Origin: Dyella marensis
GTDB taxonomy: Bacteria > Pseudomonadota > Gammaproteobacteria > Xanthomonadales > Rhodanobacteraceae
Assembly (NCBI RefSeq): GCF_900112865.1
Contig: NZ_FONH01000012.1
Coordinates: 55,544 to 119,543, forward strand
Length of the DNA: 64,000 nt
Reading direction: 5' to 3'
Shown in pieces: positions 1-7,970 of this stretch. Under the pieces are notes generated by a model that was not told where the DNA came from, did no database searches, and saw only the letters and a list, made by a program, of their open reading frames with translations. Every line of letters begins with the position of its first letter. The first letter of the stretch is position 1. The position numbers and the translations under genes are program-made.

Positions 1-689
1 GCTTCGCCGTGCGCGCCTTCCTTGAGCACGCCGGGCTTGTTGCTATCGCGTGCCGGTTCCGGCGCGTGCTGGCCGGGCGCGCGCTTCATCAGCTGGTCCA
101 GCCCATCGCGGTTGCGCGTGATGTCGTGCAGGTAGTCGTAGTTGCTGGTGCCGTTGCTGTCGCGCATCACGCGGCCGCCGGTGGCCGCGGCGACGGCGCC
201 GCCGTAGCCGGCGATGTGGCGCGCCTTGAGGAAGCCGGCGATCTTCTCGGGCTTGTCGTCCTCGTGCAGCACGCCGTTCTTGACGGCCTGGTGGTAGGCC
301 TTGCCGCTGTTGATGCGGAACGCGTCGTCCTGCAGCTCGGCGGAGCCCTTGTACTTGTCGAGGCTCAGGCCGTGCTTCCAGTTGGAAGGATCGTTGAGGA
401 ACTCGGTCATGTGGCCCTTGGAGGCCCACGCCCATTCGCTGCGGTAGCCCTTCATGGCTTCCTGCAGCTTGTCCTTGTCGACGTAGCCCGCGTCCGCGAG
501 CCAGCCGGCGCCGGCCTGGTAGCGGCCGACATAGCCTTGCTTGTTGGTCACGCTGAGATTGCCGCCGCTGCTTTCCGTCATGACGACGGAAGCGACCAGT
601 CGGCGGGTCATCGCGTCGTCCAGACCGGCGATGTTGCCCTGGTGGTATGCCTGCGCAGTGGCCACTGCGTGCTCTCGTCTATCAGCCAT
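1..689 (-). CDS. Putative X-T4SS effector, lysozyme-like domain (partial, C-terminus outside window)
   Basis: The frame is open from an ATG at 689 to the window edge, giving at least 229 residues. A strong ribosome site (AAGGAG, 8 bases upstream) fixes the start, 50 bases after the preceding lipoprotein gene. The N-terminus has a lysozyme or lytic-transglycosylase style signature, MTESSGGN with a candidate catalytic Glu39, then GYVGRYQAGAGWLADAGYVD, which resembles the substrate-groove region of peptidoglycan hydrolases. There is no signal peptide, as expected for a T4SS substrate. In Xanthomonas citri the same position at the end of the virB operon is occupied by a peptidoglycan-hydrolase effector (XAC2609) paired with a lipoprotein inhibitor (XAC2610). 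The XVIPCD secretion domain that would prove the assignment would lie C-terminal, outside the window. It could also be a phage-type endolysin-like protein. Confidence 0.6.
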   Translation of the reverse strand, partial: MADRREHAVATAQAYHQGNIAGLDDAMTRRLVASVVMTESSGGNLSVTNKQGYVGRYQAGAGWLADAGYVDKDKLQEAMKGYRSEWAWASKGHMTEFLNDPSNWKHGLSLDKYKGSAELQDDAFRINSGKAYHQAVKNGVLHEDDKPEKIAGFLKARHIAGYGGAVAAATGGRVMRDSNGTSNYDYLHDITRNRDGLDQLMKRAPGQHAPEPARDSNKPGVLKEGAHGE

Positions 690-739
690 TGCTTACTCCT
701 TAGTGGATGACGATGCTGGTTGAGTTGTAGGTGGAGGTT

Positions 740-1495
740 TTACGTCTCCTTACAGCGCATGGCCTCCATCCGCTGCGCCGGCTTGCTCCGGTAAAACACG
801 AAGGTGGTGCTGCCCGGGCCCTGGTTGCCGCCGTCGTCGTCGATGAAAGCCTCGGCGAAGACGGGCGCCGCACTGGCCCCGAGCGTGATCTGGTAGAAGG
901 CGTTCTTCTGCGTGTTGGCGGCAGTGGTGCCGAAATCCAGCTCGCACGAGCCGCCGATGGACTTGATCGCGGCATCGCCGCCGAGCTGGTGCTGCAGGAT
1001 CTCCTGGAGGTTCTCGCTGGGATAGAACTTCACCAGCGCGATCGACTGCACCGCATTCGCGTCGCCGTTGAGCGTGACGCCGACATTGCCTTCGTTGTCC
1101 TGTTTGGTGCCTGCATCCTCGCCCGTCTTGCCATCCGGCACGTCGACCATGCCGAAGCCCGCCAGCAGCAGGTTGCCGCTGCGGTAGTGCGACATGTCCG
1201 GACCGGTGCCGTCGGGATTCTCCAGCGGCCTGGCGTCGCGCCACTGCACGCCGGGCACGGCGTCGAACGCCGGCCAGGCCGGCGCATGGGCCGCGGAGAA
1301 CACGCCGAGAAGGTTCTGCAGGGGAGACATGGCACTCTTTCCTTGAGTTGCGGCGGCGGCCTGCGCCGCTGGAGCGGAAGCCGCCGCTGCCGGAGCCTTC
1401 GCCGACGATGCGGCGGCAGGATCGGCGGATTGCGATGAGCCACACGCGCTCAGCGAAGCCAGCAGCGCGAGCAGGAGAATCTTCCGTGGGCTCAT
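740..1495 (-). CDS. Lipoprotein, probable immunity protein (X-Tfi-like) for the adjacent effector
   Basis: This is a 251-residue lipoprotein. The start was placed at the ATG at 1495 because it gives a perfect lipoprotein signal (MSPRKILLLALLASLSACG, lipobox LSAC, Cys18); an upstream in-frame ATG would bury that signal. After the lipidated Cys comes a 30-residue Ala/Ser-rich linker and then a globular domain ending FVFYRSKPAQRMEAMRCKET. Position +2 after Cys is Ser, not Asp, so outer-membrane localisation is expected. It sits directly upstream of the lysozyme-like gene in the same transcript, matching the effector/immunity order known for X. citri XAC2610-XAC2609, where the lipoprotein inhibits the effector in the periplasm. 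Function is inferred from architecture and position; I do not recognise the globular domain itself. Confidence 0.6.
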   Translation of the reverse strand: MSPRKILLLALLASLSACGSSQSADPAAASSAKAPAAAASAPAAQAAAATQGKSAMSPLQNLLGVFSAAHAPAWPAFDAVPGVQWRDARPLENPDGTGPDMSHYRSGNLLLAGFGMVDVPDGKTGEDAGTKQDNEGNVGVTLNGDANAVQSIALVKFYPSENLQEILQHQLGGDAAIKSIGGSCELDFGTTAANTQKNAFYQITLGASAAPVFAEAFIDDDGGNQGPGSTTFVFYRSKPAQRMEAMRCKET

Positions 1496-1633
1496 GGAAC
1501 GAGGGGTCCTTTCATGCTGGCCGTCGAGGGATTTCACCTGCTGCGGCGGCGTAAGGCAAGTGCAAGGTATGTGCGGAACTGCCCGAAATTCACCGCCCAC
1601 CTGCAATGCAGGTGGGCGGAGTCGGCATCAGTT

Positions 1634-1960
1634 TCAGTTCGTGTCAGTCGAAGCTGCGTCGCCGCCGGCCTCAGCCACCTTGGGCGCGCTGCCCAGGTTG
1701 CTCGCGCTGCCGCCGCCGATGAAGGCCTGCGGGCAGACGGTGGCGTAAAGCCCCGCGGACACCGGGTTGAAGCAATACGGATTGGTCACCGTGAACGCGC
1801 CCGTCATCGGGCTGATCGGCGCCCAGCAATCCGTCGGCACGCCGATGGTGCAGAACAGGTACGGGTTATTGCCGTAGTACGGAATCGGCATGTAGAAACC
1901 CTGCGCGGCCGCGGTGGAACTGGCGGCCATCAGGAGGACGAGCAGGAGTGATTTCTTCAT
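1634..1960 (-). CDS. Small exported protein of unknown function, T4SS locus
   Basis: The product is 108 residues with a clear Sec signal peptide (MKKSLLLVLLMAASSTAAAQ). The ATG at 1960 is preferred over the one at 1966: AAGGA lies 6 bases before the former but directly abuts the latter. The mature part is short and rich in Pro, Tyr, Phe and Cys (GFYMPIPYYGNNPYLFC, three Cys in all), with a Gly/Ala/Ser-rich tail. I recognise no family. It lies between the DUF4189-type gene and the immunity-like lipoprotein, on the same strand, after a 161-base gap, so it may have its own promoter. Possible roles are an accessory of the secretion channel or a second protective periplasmic factor; both are inference. 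Confidence 0.6.
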   Translation of the reverse strand: MKKSLLLVLLMAASSTAAAQGFYMPIPYYGNNPYLFCTIGVPTDCWAPISPMTGAFTVTNPYCFNPVSAGLYATVCPQAFIGGGSASNLGSAPKVAEAGGDAASTDTN

Positions 1961-2121
1961 GGGCATTCCTTCGCGGCTGTAGATAAATCTTGGGTTCTGG
2001 TACTAGAGACGGGTAGCGCTTGCGACGCGTGGAGCGCTCAGTCAATTGACGATTGCTATTGTCGATTTAAGACAGGTGATTCCGAAGCTTGCTTCGTTTC
2101 CGCCGGTATATGCGAATAGAG

Positions 2122-2616
2122 TTACCGGACCAATTTAGGTTGACTGCATTGTGTGTAGATCACTTTGCAAGCCGCGTCTCCGCATTGCGCGAGCGCTGCC
2201 TGCTCAGATTCAGGTATCGTGTTGCGACTGGCTGCTCCAAATACTGTGTCGTTCGCGGCAAGAGCTACGCATCCGTTGGCATATGAGGCAATGATTTGGC
2301 ACTGCGTGGCGCCTTGATCCAGGCAGTTTTTCATCGCGATCTGCTCAGCCTCTTTCTTGCTGGCCTTATCGCGCGAAGCGCCCGAGAACCTCGTCACTTG
2401 CGCATCCACGGCAACGGCGCCCCAGCGGGAGACCCAGGTGACGCTAGGTGCGGGCTGCGCCGCACCACCTTGGTTGTAGCCCGGTATGGGCCGGCAAGAG
2501 CTGACGCCCTGTCCTCCTTCGGGAATCATGCCGGGAGGGCAGCCTTGTTCCGCATGAAGCACGGCACTAAAGCTCAACAAGCAAAGCAATAAGGTGAGCA
2601 GGAGTTTCATGCTCAT
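2122..2616 (-). CDS. DUF4189-type secreted protein
   Basis: The product is 164 residues with a signal peptide (about residues 1-22, ending VLHA). A Cys- and Gly/Pro-rich spacer follows, then a domain with WGAVAVD, a CLDQGATQC segment and C-terminal paired cysteines (CGDAACKVIYTQC). This resembles the DUF4189 family found as small secreted Cys-containing domains in proteobacteria. The ATG overlaps the stop codon of virB6 (ATGA), so translation is coupled to the secretion system genes. Base composition at the 3' end is less GC-rich than in the virB genes. A role as an accessory or immunity factor of the T4SS is plausible from coupling but not shown. Confidence 0.65.
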   Translation of the reverse strand: MSMKLLLTLLLCLLSFSAVLHAEQGCPPGMIPEGGQGVSSCRPIPGYNQGGAAQPAPSVTWVSRWGAVAVDAQVTRFSGASRDKASKKEAEQIAMKNCLDQGATQCQIIASYANGCVALAANDTVFGAASRNTIPESEQAALAQCGDAACKVIYTQCSQPKLVR

Positions 2617-3698
2617 GTTTCTCTTGTAGGTACAGAAGTTTTAACCTGGTCGGCGGATGCCGTTACAGGTGCGCCAGGTGTCCGCACGCCCAGGCCAGGG
2701 GGTGGGGGCGATTGGCCGATCCTCTGATCTCCCATACTGTTATGCGTCGGCCTCGGCGCATAAGACCCTGCCGGCTGCCCACCTTCTCCCGGCCTGGTAT
2801 TCGCACCACCCATCGCGGAATACGTCAGGGCGTTGCCCATCGTGCCCTGGAAGAACATCGCAGCCATCGGCGGCACGCTCACGATCAGCACGGTCATCAG
2901 CAGGCCGATGCCGCCTTGCTGCATGGCCAGGCTGGACAAGCCTTCGGCAGGCTGGCCGGTGAGGCTATTGATCATGTTGGCCGCCCATAGCGCCTCGGCG
3001 ACGCTCAGGCACAGGCGCATGGCAATCGCCGTGACCACCGAAAGCATTGCCATCGAGAACAGGGTGCCTAGGCCATACATCAACCATTTTCGGAACAGTT
3101 CCTTGGTTTGCTCGAAGATCAGGCACAGGATGAACAGTGGTCCCAAACCGATGAACAGCGCCATAGCGAACTGATAGAGCAGCAGCATGGCGCCGGCGGT
3201 CATCGGTGGGCTGGCGGTGCCGAAGGTCGCCATCAGCTCGGCCCTGCCTTTTTCCGACGCCATTTCGATGTCGGTGGGGTTCACCCTGATGATGTCGATC
3301 GCGGACAGGGCCAGCTGGGTCTTGGCCAGGTTCTTGTCGATCATGTCATCCGGCGAACTGGCGCTGCCGGTGAAGATGAAGTTGATGTGCTTGCCCAGGT
3401 CCGTGGTGAGCAGTTCCTGGATATCGTTGCCGGCGACGGCGAGGGATGTCGCTACCGACACGATGAACACGATCTTCGCCATGTTCGCGACCAGGGCCAT
3501 CATCGGCTCCTTGGTCTGGCCGGTGACCATGCGATAGCCCTGAATCATGATCCACAGGGTGACCAGGATGACCGCGAAGGTCGACACCCAGAGCGACATG
3601 CGCCCTAGGACGTCCTCCTGGAAATGGGCGATCTGGCTCTTCAGATAGCTGTTGACCAGCGTGAAGAAAATATAGTCGCCAGTAGTTGCTGCAGGCAT
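2613..3698 (-). CDS. virB6: T4SS inner-membrane protein VirB6 (TrbL/VirB6 family)
   Basis: A 361-residue polytopic membrane protein with hydrophobic segments near residues 35-60, 70-92, 170-200, 205-235 and 270-295, and a Pro/Gly/Thr-rich soluble C-tail of about 65 residues. This is the VirB6/TrbL plan: an inner-membrane channel component of the T4SS around which substrates pass into the periplasm. It follows virB5 by 51 bases and its TGA overlaps the next start. The order virB4-B5-B6 is the Xanthomonas X-T4SS order. The Pro-rich tail is longer than in the short VirB6 of Agrobacterium. Confidence 0.88.
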   Translation of the reverse strand: MPAATTGDYIFFTLVNSYLKSQIAHFQEDVLGRMSLWVSTFAVILVTLWIMIQGYRMVTGQTKEPMMALVANMAKIVFIVSVATSLAVAGNDIQELLTTDLGKHINFIFTGSASSPDDMIDKNLAKTQLALSAIDIIRVNPTDIEMASEKGRAELMATFGTASPPMTAGAMLLLYQFAMALFIGLGPLFILCLIFEQTKELFRKWLMYGLGTLFSMAMLSVVTAIAMRLCLSVAEALWAANMINSLTGQPAEGLSSLAMQQGGIGLLMTVLIVSVPPMAAMFFQGTMGNALTYSAMGGANTRPGEGGQPAGSYAPRPTHNSMGDQRIGQSPPPPGLGVRTPGAPVTASADQVKTSVPTRET

Positions 3699-3749
3699 AG
3701 CACCCAGTTCCTTAGGTTCGTGTCGCGAATAGCTTCAATGCGGAATGGC

Positions 3750-4532
3750 TCAGTTGCCGCTGTTGAGTTCGTCGAAGGCGAGCTTCAGCGTGCCGGCCTG
3801 GACGATGGTACCCAACAGCGTGCTCTTGCCCTTCATGGCCGACTGGCCGAGCTGGGCCTGCTGGTTCTGCAGATACTGGATCATCTGGTCGTCGGCCTGG
3901 ACCTGCACCTGCCACAGCCGGATTTCGGCTTCCATGCTGGCCTGGCCGCGCACGATATTGGCCTGCGCGCCGGCGAGCGCGCCCTGGCTGCTGCCGACCA
4001 TCTGGGAGATCTGCTCGAACTGCTGCATGTAGCCGCCGTAGACGGTATTGATGCGGTTGAGCATGTCCACGGTGACGTTGTACTGGTGGTTGCGCCGCAT
4101 CACGATCTGCTGGCAGATCTTGAGCTGGCTGTCCGCCACCGAGTCGGTGAAGCTAGGCATGGCCAGGGACACCAGGGAGGAAATACTGGGCACGCCATCC
4201 TTGGATGACGGGCATGCGTCCGCCACGCCGTCGGTCAGATTGACCCTCTCGTACGTGGTGTTCAGGGTCAGTACGCTGCTGAAGCTCATGCTCTGCAGCG
4301 AAATCAGCTGCTGCGCGTAATGCTGCAGTACTGCCTGATACTGCGCGATCTCCTTCGCGTACTGCCCCACGGTAGTGGCGAAGTTGGCCGCATCCTGCGC
4401 AATGTGCGAGGGATCGACCACCACCCACTGGGCCTGCGCCTGGTTGGCGAACAGTCCGACGAGCGAGGCCAGGCCGAAAGCGACGGCGGCCGGGAGCTTG
4501 AGCAGACGGGGAGTGTGCTTTTGCTTGGTCAT
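3750..4532 (-). CDS. virB5: T4SS pilus-tip/minor component VirB5
   Basis: The product is 260 residues. The start at 4532 (MTKQKHTPR) gives a classical signal peptide cleaved after ANQAQA; upstream in-frame codons only extend into virB4. The mature protein is largely helical and Gln/Ala-rich (AKEIAQYQAVLQHYAQQLIS; LWQVQVQADDQMIQYLQNQQ), typical of VirB5, which forms the pentameric tip of the T4SS pilus. It lies 29 bases after virB4 and upstream of virB6. Sequence conservation of this family is low, so the call rests on signal peptide, helical composition and position. Confidence 0.85.
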   Translation of the reverse strand: MTKQKHTPRLLKLPAAVAFGLASLVGLFANQAQAQWVVVDPSHIAQDAANFATTVGQYAKEIAQYQAVLQHYAQQLISLQSMSFSSVLTLNTTYERVNLTDGVADACPSSKDGVPSISSLVSLAMPSFTDSVADSQLKICQQIVMRRNHQYNVTVDMLNRINTVYGGYMQQFEQISQMVGSSQGALAGAQANIVRGQASMEAEIRLWQVQVQADDQMIQYLQNQQAQLGQSAMKGKSTLLGTIVQAGTLKLAFDELNSGN

Positions 4533-4561
4533 GGCACGGTATCCGTAGTCGAGGGTTGGGG

Positions 4562-7036
4562 TCAGCCGGCCGCGGTGCGGCGGGGGGTGGTCTGGTTGCC
4601 GGCGGGCGAGCTGGGCTTGCCCTTGCCGCTGCCCTTGCGGCGGTCGTAGAAGGTGGGCAGCCACTGGTCGGGCTTGAGGTCGCCGGCCGGAACGCCGGCG
4701 GCGTTGGCGTGCTCGGCGAGCACCTGGTGCATGATTTCGATGTTGTCGGTGGAGGCGGAGATCACCGCCAGCGCATCGTCCAGGCCGCGCAGGTTGAGCT
4801 GGCACACCGACGAGGCATGGCCCTGCTTGACCAGGAAGCAGCGCGAGCGCTCGTCCAGCCCCACCACTACCTGGTATTCCGCTTCCGTCAGCTTCAGGCC
4901 GTTGATGTAGTCGTCGCGGCTGGCGTTCGGGTTGGGCAGCAGGATCATGGTGGCGGTCTGCTCGATCAGCGCCGCGGAGATGTCGCTGGCCAGCGCGTCC
5001 TCGGGACTCTGCGTGGCGAAGATGCCCATGCCGTTCTGCTTACGGATGGTCTTCTGCTTGTTCTTGGCGAATTCCTTCAGGCCGCCCTTGCCGTCCAGGA
5101 TCTTCCAGAACTCGTCCATCACGTAGATCAGGCGGCGGCCGTCGATCAGCGACTCCAGGCGGTGCAGCAGGTAGTTGATCACCGGTGAGCGCACTTCGGG
5201 GTTGTCGATGATGTCGGTGTAGTCGAAGCCGATGATGTTGGCTTTCTGCAGGTCGATGGTGTCGACCGGGTTGTCGAACACCCAGCCCAGCGAGTTGCCG
5301 GCGGTCCACTTGCGCATGCGCACGAACAGGCCGTCGTCGCCCATGTTGGGCAGGCTCTTCTGGAAGTTGGTCATGGTGCGCAGGTGCATCGGCGTGTCGA
5401 GGATGGCCTCGACCGCGCGGAAGATGTCGTCCTCCTCGCGCGAGCTGTACACACTCTTGCCGGCCAGCACCTTGATCAGGTCGGACAGGAACTGCACGTT
5501 GGCTTCGTTGTTCTCGCACTGGAACGGATTGAAGCCGGTGGGCTGGCCGTTCTCCAGGGCGAGATAGTTGCCGCCGCAGGCGCGCACGAAGATCTCCGCG
5601 CCCTTGTCCTTGTCGAAGAAGAAAATGGTCGGCGCGGGCTTGAGCTTCTGCACCTGGCTGAGCAGGAAGTTGATCAGCGCGGTCTTACCCGTACCGGACT
5701 TGCCGATCACCATGGTGTTGGCGATCGCCTTCTCGCCCAGCGAATTCTCGCCCGGGTGGGTGGCGTGGAAGTTGAAGTAGTACGGCTGGCCGTTGGTGGT
5801 CTGCAGGGTGGTGACGCAGTCGCCCCAGGGGTTGTTCTCCTTCTTGCCCAGCGCGAAGTTGTGCAGCGGGGACAGGCCCAGGAAATTCAGCGAGCTGACG
5901 TTGGCCAGGCGGGTGCGGAACTTCCAGTTGGCGGGGAACTGCGAGTAGTAGGAGGAGGTGACCGCCAGGTCTTCCTTGATCGAGACGAAGCCGGCGTTGG
6001 ACAGCTCCGCGCGGGTGGCGGCGATCTGCTGCGACAGCTGCTCGTGCGTGGCCGCGTAGATGGTCATCATGAAGTGGTACTCGCCCAGCACGAAGTTGCC
6101 GGAGGCGAGCTGGTCCATGGCCTGGTCCATCTCGACGATCTGGCTCACCGCCTTGTCGCCGGAGGAGATCATCATGCCCTTGGTGCGCTCCAGCGCCTTG
6201 AGCGCGTCCTGGCGGCCCATCGGGCTGAACGAGTGGGTGACCACGTATTCGAAGTCGAGGTACTTCAGGCCGTTGAGGATGCCCGGATAGGTGCCGTCCG
6301 GATATTCCTTGATGTTGAGCACGGCGCCGAAGTGATTGACGCCGGTGGGCGTGGTGATCACGAAGTCGCCGGTCTTGGCGGAGAAGCGCTGCTTGCTCAC
6401 CGGCAGGTAGCGGTACACCGGCGCCTGCAGCACCGGCACCGGCTCGTCGATGCGGTTGAGCAGGTAGCCGAAGAATTCCAGCGGCTCGGAGAACACGATG
6501 CCGTTGCTGGCCTCGTACATGCCCAGGCGGGTGGGCGAGTACTCCTTGAGCACGGCCTCGACGTTGCCGGCCAGCTCCAGGATGGTGGCGACCGCCTGCT
6601 GCTGCTCGGCTTCCAGCTGGCTGACGTTCTCCGACTTCTCGGCGAAGCGCTTGCCGCTCACCACCGGGCGGTAGATCAGGGTCAGGTACAGCTCGTTCTG
6701 CATCAGCTTCTGCGCGGACAGCGCGCCGTAGTAGGCGTCCGACAGGCCCTGGTTGAAGGTGTGCTCGAAGCGGCTGTTGTTGACCAGCTTGCGGCGGCGG
6801 CGCACGTCGTGGACCCAGAAGGCCACGTTGACGAAGTCGGGCGCGCGCAGCGTCTGCAGCATGCGGTTGAAGGTGTTGTGCCGGTGCTCGAGCTCCCATT
6901 CCTCGCGTCCGACGAAGGGCAGGCCCTCCAGCCGCCACACGAGCATGAAGTCGCCGCCCGTGGTCTTGAGCACGGTCGGGGATACATGGGTGGACAGTGG
7001 CAGGAATTCGCTGATGGGTGCGTCTGACGTGAACAT
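4562..7036 (-). CDS. virB4: T4SS ATPase VirB4 (CagE/TrbE family)
   Basis: An 824-residue cytoplasmic ATPase that energises assembly of the T4SS inner-membrane complex. The Walker A motif GKSGTGKT lies near residue 447 and the Walker B region LIYVMDEF near residue 635. The N-terminal half matches the CagE/TrbE/VirB domain (GVNHFGAVLNIKEYP region). Length is normal for VirB4. It is separated from virB3 by 67 bases that contain a perfect 11-base-pair hairpin (separate entry), and virB5 follows 29 bases later. The whole reading frame is uninterrupted. Confidence 0.95.
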   Translation of the reverse strand: MFTSDAPISEFLPLSTHVSPTVLKTTGGDFMLVWRLEGLPFVGREEWELEHRHNTFNRMLQTLRAPDFVNVAFWVHDVRRRRKLVNNSRFEHTFNQGLSDAYYGALSAQKLMQNELYLTLIYRPVVSGKRFAEKSENVSQLEAEQQQAVATILELAGNVEAVLKEYSPTRLGMYEASNGIVFSEPLEFFGYLLNRIDEPVPVLQAPVYRYLPVSKQRFSAKTGDFVITTPTGVNHFGAVLNIKEYPDGTYPGILNGLKYLDFEYVVTHSFSPMGRQDALKALERTKGMMISSGDKAVSQIVEMDQAMDQLASGNFVLGEYHFMMTIYAATHEQLSQQIAATRAELSNAGFVSIKEDLAVTSSYYSQFPANWKFRTRLANVSSLNFLGLSPLHNFALGKKENNPWGDCVTTLQTTNGQPYYFNFHATHPGENSLGEKAIANTMVIGKSGTGKTALINFLLSQVQKLKPAPTIFFFDKDKGAEIFVRACGGNYLALENGQPTGFNPFQCENNEANVQFLSDLIKVLAGKSVYSSREEDDIFRAVEAILDTPMHLRTMTNFQKSLPNMGDDGLFVRMRKWTAGNSLGWVFDNPVDTIDLQKANIIGFDYTDIIDNPEVRSPVINYLLHRLESLIDGRRLIYVMDEFWKILDGKGGLKEFAKNKQKTIRKQNGMGIFATQSPEDALASDISAALIEQTATMILLPNPNASRDDYINGLKLTEAEYQVVVGLDERSRCFLVKQGHASSVCQLNLRGLDDALAVISASTDNIEIMHQVLAEHANAAGVPAGDLKPDQWLPTFYDRRKGSGKGKPSSPAGNQTTPRRTAAG

Positions 7037-7069
7037 GGCTCAATGACCGGTGAGGTGTCGAAAAGGCCG

Positions 7070-7094
7070 CCCTCGGCGAAGTCTTCGCCGAGGG
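7070..7094 (-). other. Perfect intra-operon hairpin between virB3 and virB4
   Basis: Two 11-base arms (7070-7080 and 7084-7094) are perfectly complementary with a 3-base loop. On the minus-strand transcript the stem is followed after five bases by a short U run (TTTT). It could act as a leaky terminator, a processing site or an mRNA-stability boundary separating the pilin-side genes (virB1-B3) from virB4-B6. Confidence 0.6.
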
Positions 7095-7103
7095 GCCCTT
7101 GTG

Positions 7104-7409
7104 TTACTTGTTTTTGTGATCCCGATAGGCATTGGGGGTGAACACCCACATGCCTTCGTTCTGCTGCAGATTGCGCACCCGGGTCCGGAACTGCAGGCGC
7201 AGGCCCAGCAATCGGAAGATCAGCTCATCGCGACGCGCCATCTGGCGCATCACCATGACGATCGGCGGGATGATCGCCAGCAGCAGCATGTTGCCGGAGT
7301 ACATCGCCAGCAACAGGCCGCTGCCCGCCCCGATGAAGAAGGGCACGTACGGCACGCCCATGAACATGGGCGGGCGCGTGCAGCCCCGGAAGAGCGCGTT
7401 CTTATGCAT
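7104..7409 (-). CDS. virB3: T4SS inner-membrane protein VirB3
   Basis: A 101-residue protein with a hydrophobic hairpin near residues 22-52 (FFIGAGSGLLLAMYSGNMLL then LLAIIPPIVMVM) and the conserved N-terminal pattern LFRGCTRPPMFMGVPYVPFF of VirB3. It acts with VirB4 in the inner membrane. Its start lies 8 bases inside the end of virB2, so the two are translationally coupled. Length is normal and it is not fused to VirB4 as in some systems. Confidence 0.92.
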   Translation of the reverse strand: MHKNALFRGCTRPPMFMGVPYVPFFIGAGSGLLLAMYSGNMLLLAIIPPIVMVMRQMARRDELIFRLLGLRLQFRTRVRNLQQNEGMWVFTPNAYRDHKNK

Positions 7410-7788
7410 AGTGCTGCAGGATGTGCAGCACCGCGGCGCTGCAGGTGTTGCCGGTGTCGCCGATCAGCATCTTGGCGATCTGGGCCGCCGCGCCGATCAG
7501 CACGCCGCCGATCAGGATCGGAGCCACGTCGCCGATGCGCTTGTGGGCGAACGCGATCTGGTAGCCGGAGAAGATCACGGCGATGGTCACCACGGCGATC
7601 GAAGCCATGTTGAGCAGGCCGTTGACGTTCTTGAAGAAGCCGCAGACCTTGGTATCGGTGCCGGCGAAGTCCTGGGCGAAGGCCAGGTCGGGCATGGCGA
7701 TGGTCGCGACAAGGACCAAGCCCATGATCATCATGGCGATCATGTTCTTGTTGGTCATGGTGGTCGGGATGGAGAGCTTGTTTGCCAT
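7402..7788 (-). CDS. virB2: T4SS major pilin VirB2
   Basis: A 128-residue prepilin: a long signal peptide ending in LAFAQD, one Cys after the cleavage region, then two hydrophobic helices (about residues 58-78 and 90-108) joined by a short positively charged loop (AHKRIGD). This is the VirB2 plan, and the product would be the pilus subunit. AAGGA lies 11 bases before the ATG. A 182-base gap separates it from virB1, giving space for independent control of the highly needed pilin. A second Cys near the C-terminus (NTCSAAV) might pair with the first. Confidence 0.9.
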   Translation of the reverse strand: MANKLSIPTTMTNKNMIAMMIMGLVLVATIAMPDLAFAQDFAGTDTKVCGFFKNVNGLLNMASIAVVTIAVIFSGYQIAFAHKRIGDVAPILIGGVLIGAAAQIAKMLIGDTGNTCSAAVLHILQHYA

Positions 7789-7970
7789 TGGACGGTTCCT
7801 TCTTGGCGGTTCGATAAAGTGGGCTTCAGCCCCTGGGCTTCAACTGCAGTACGACGGTCGTCCCGGCCTTGGCCGAGCTTGCTGGCGGCCCGAAGGCCTT
7901 CGCGGCAGGCCAGGCGAACCCGCGCACGAATGAGTGGAGCCGCGCCCGTGCGGGCGGCGTCTCGCGAAAG

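Noticed and set aside
5384..7027. A 547-codon plus-strand frame opposite virB4
   Set aside because: Shadow of virB4; no recognisable motifs and no ribosome site.
7789..7970. A small gene in the 182-base gap between virB2 and virB1
   Set aside because: Frames there lack ribosome sites and are continuations of virB1 shadows; only short GC stems (for example GCCCG/CGGGC) are present.
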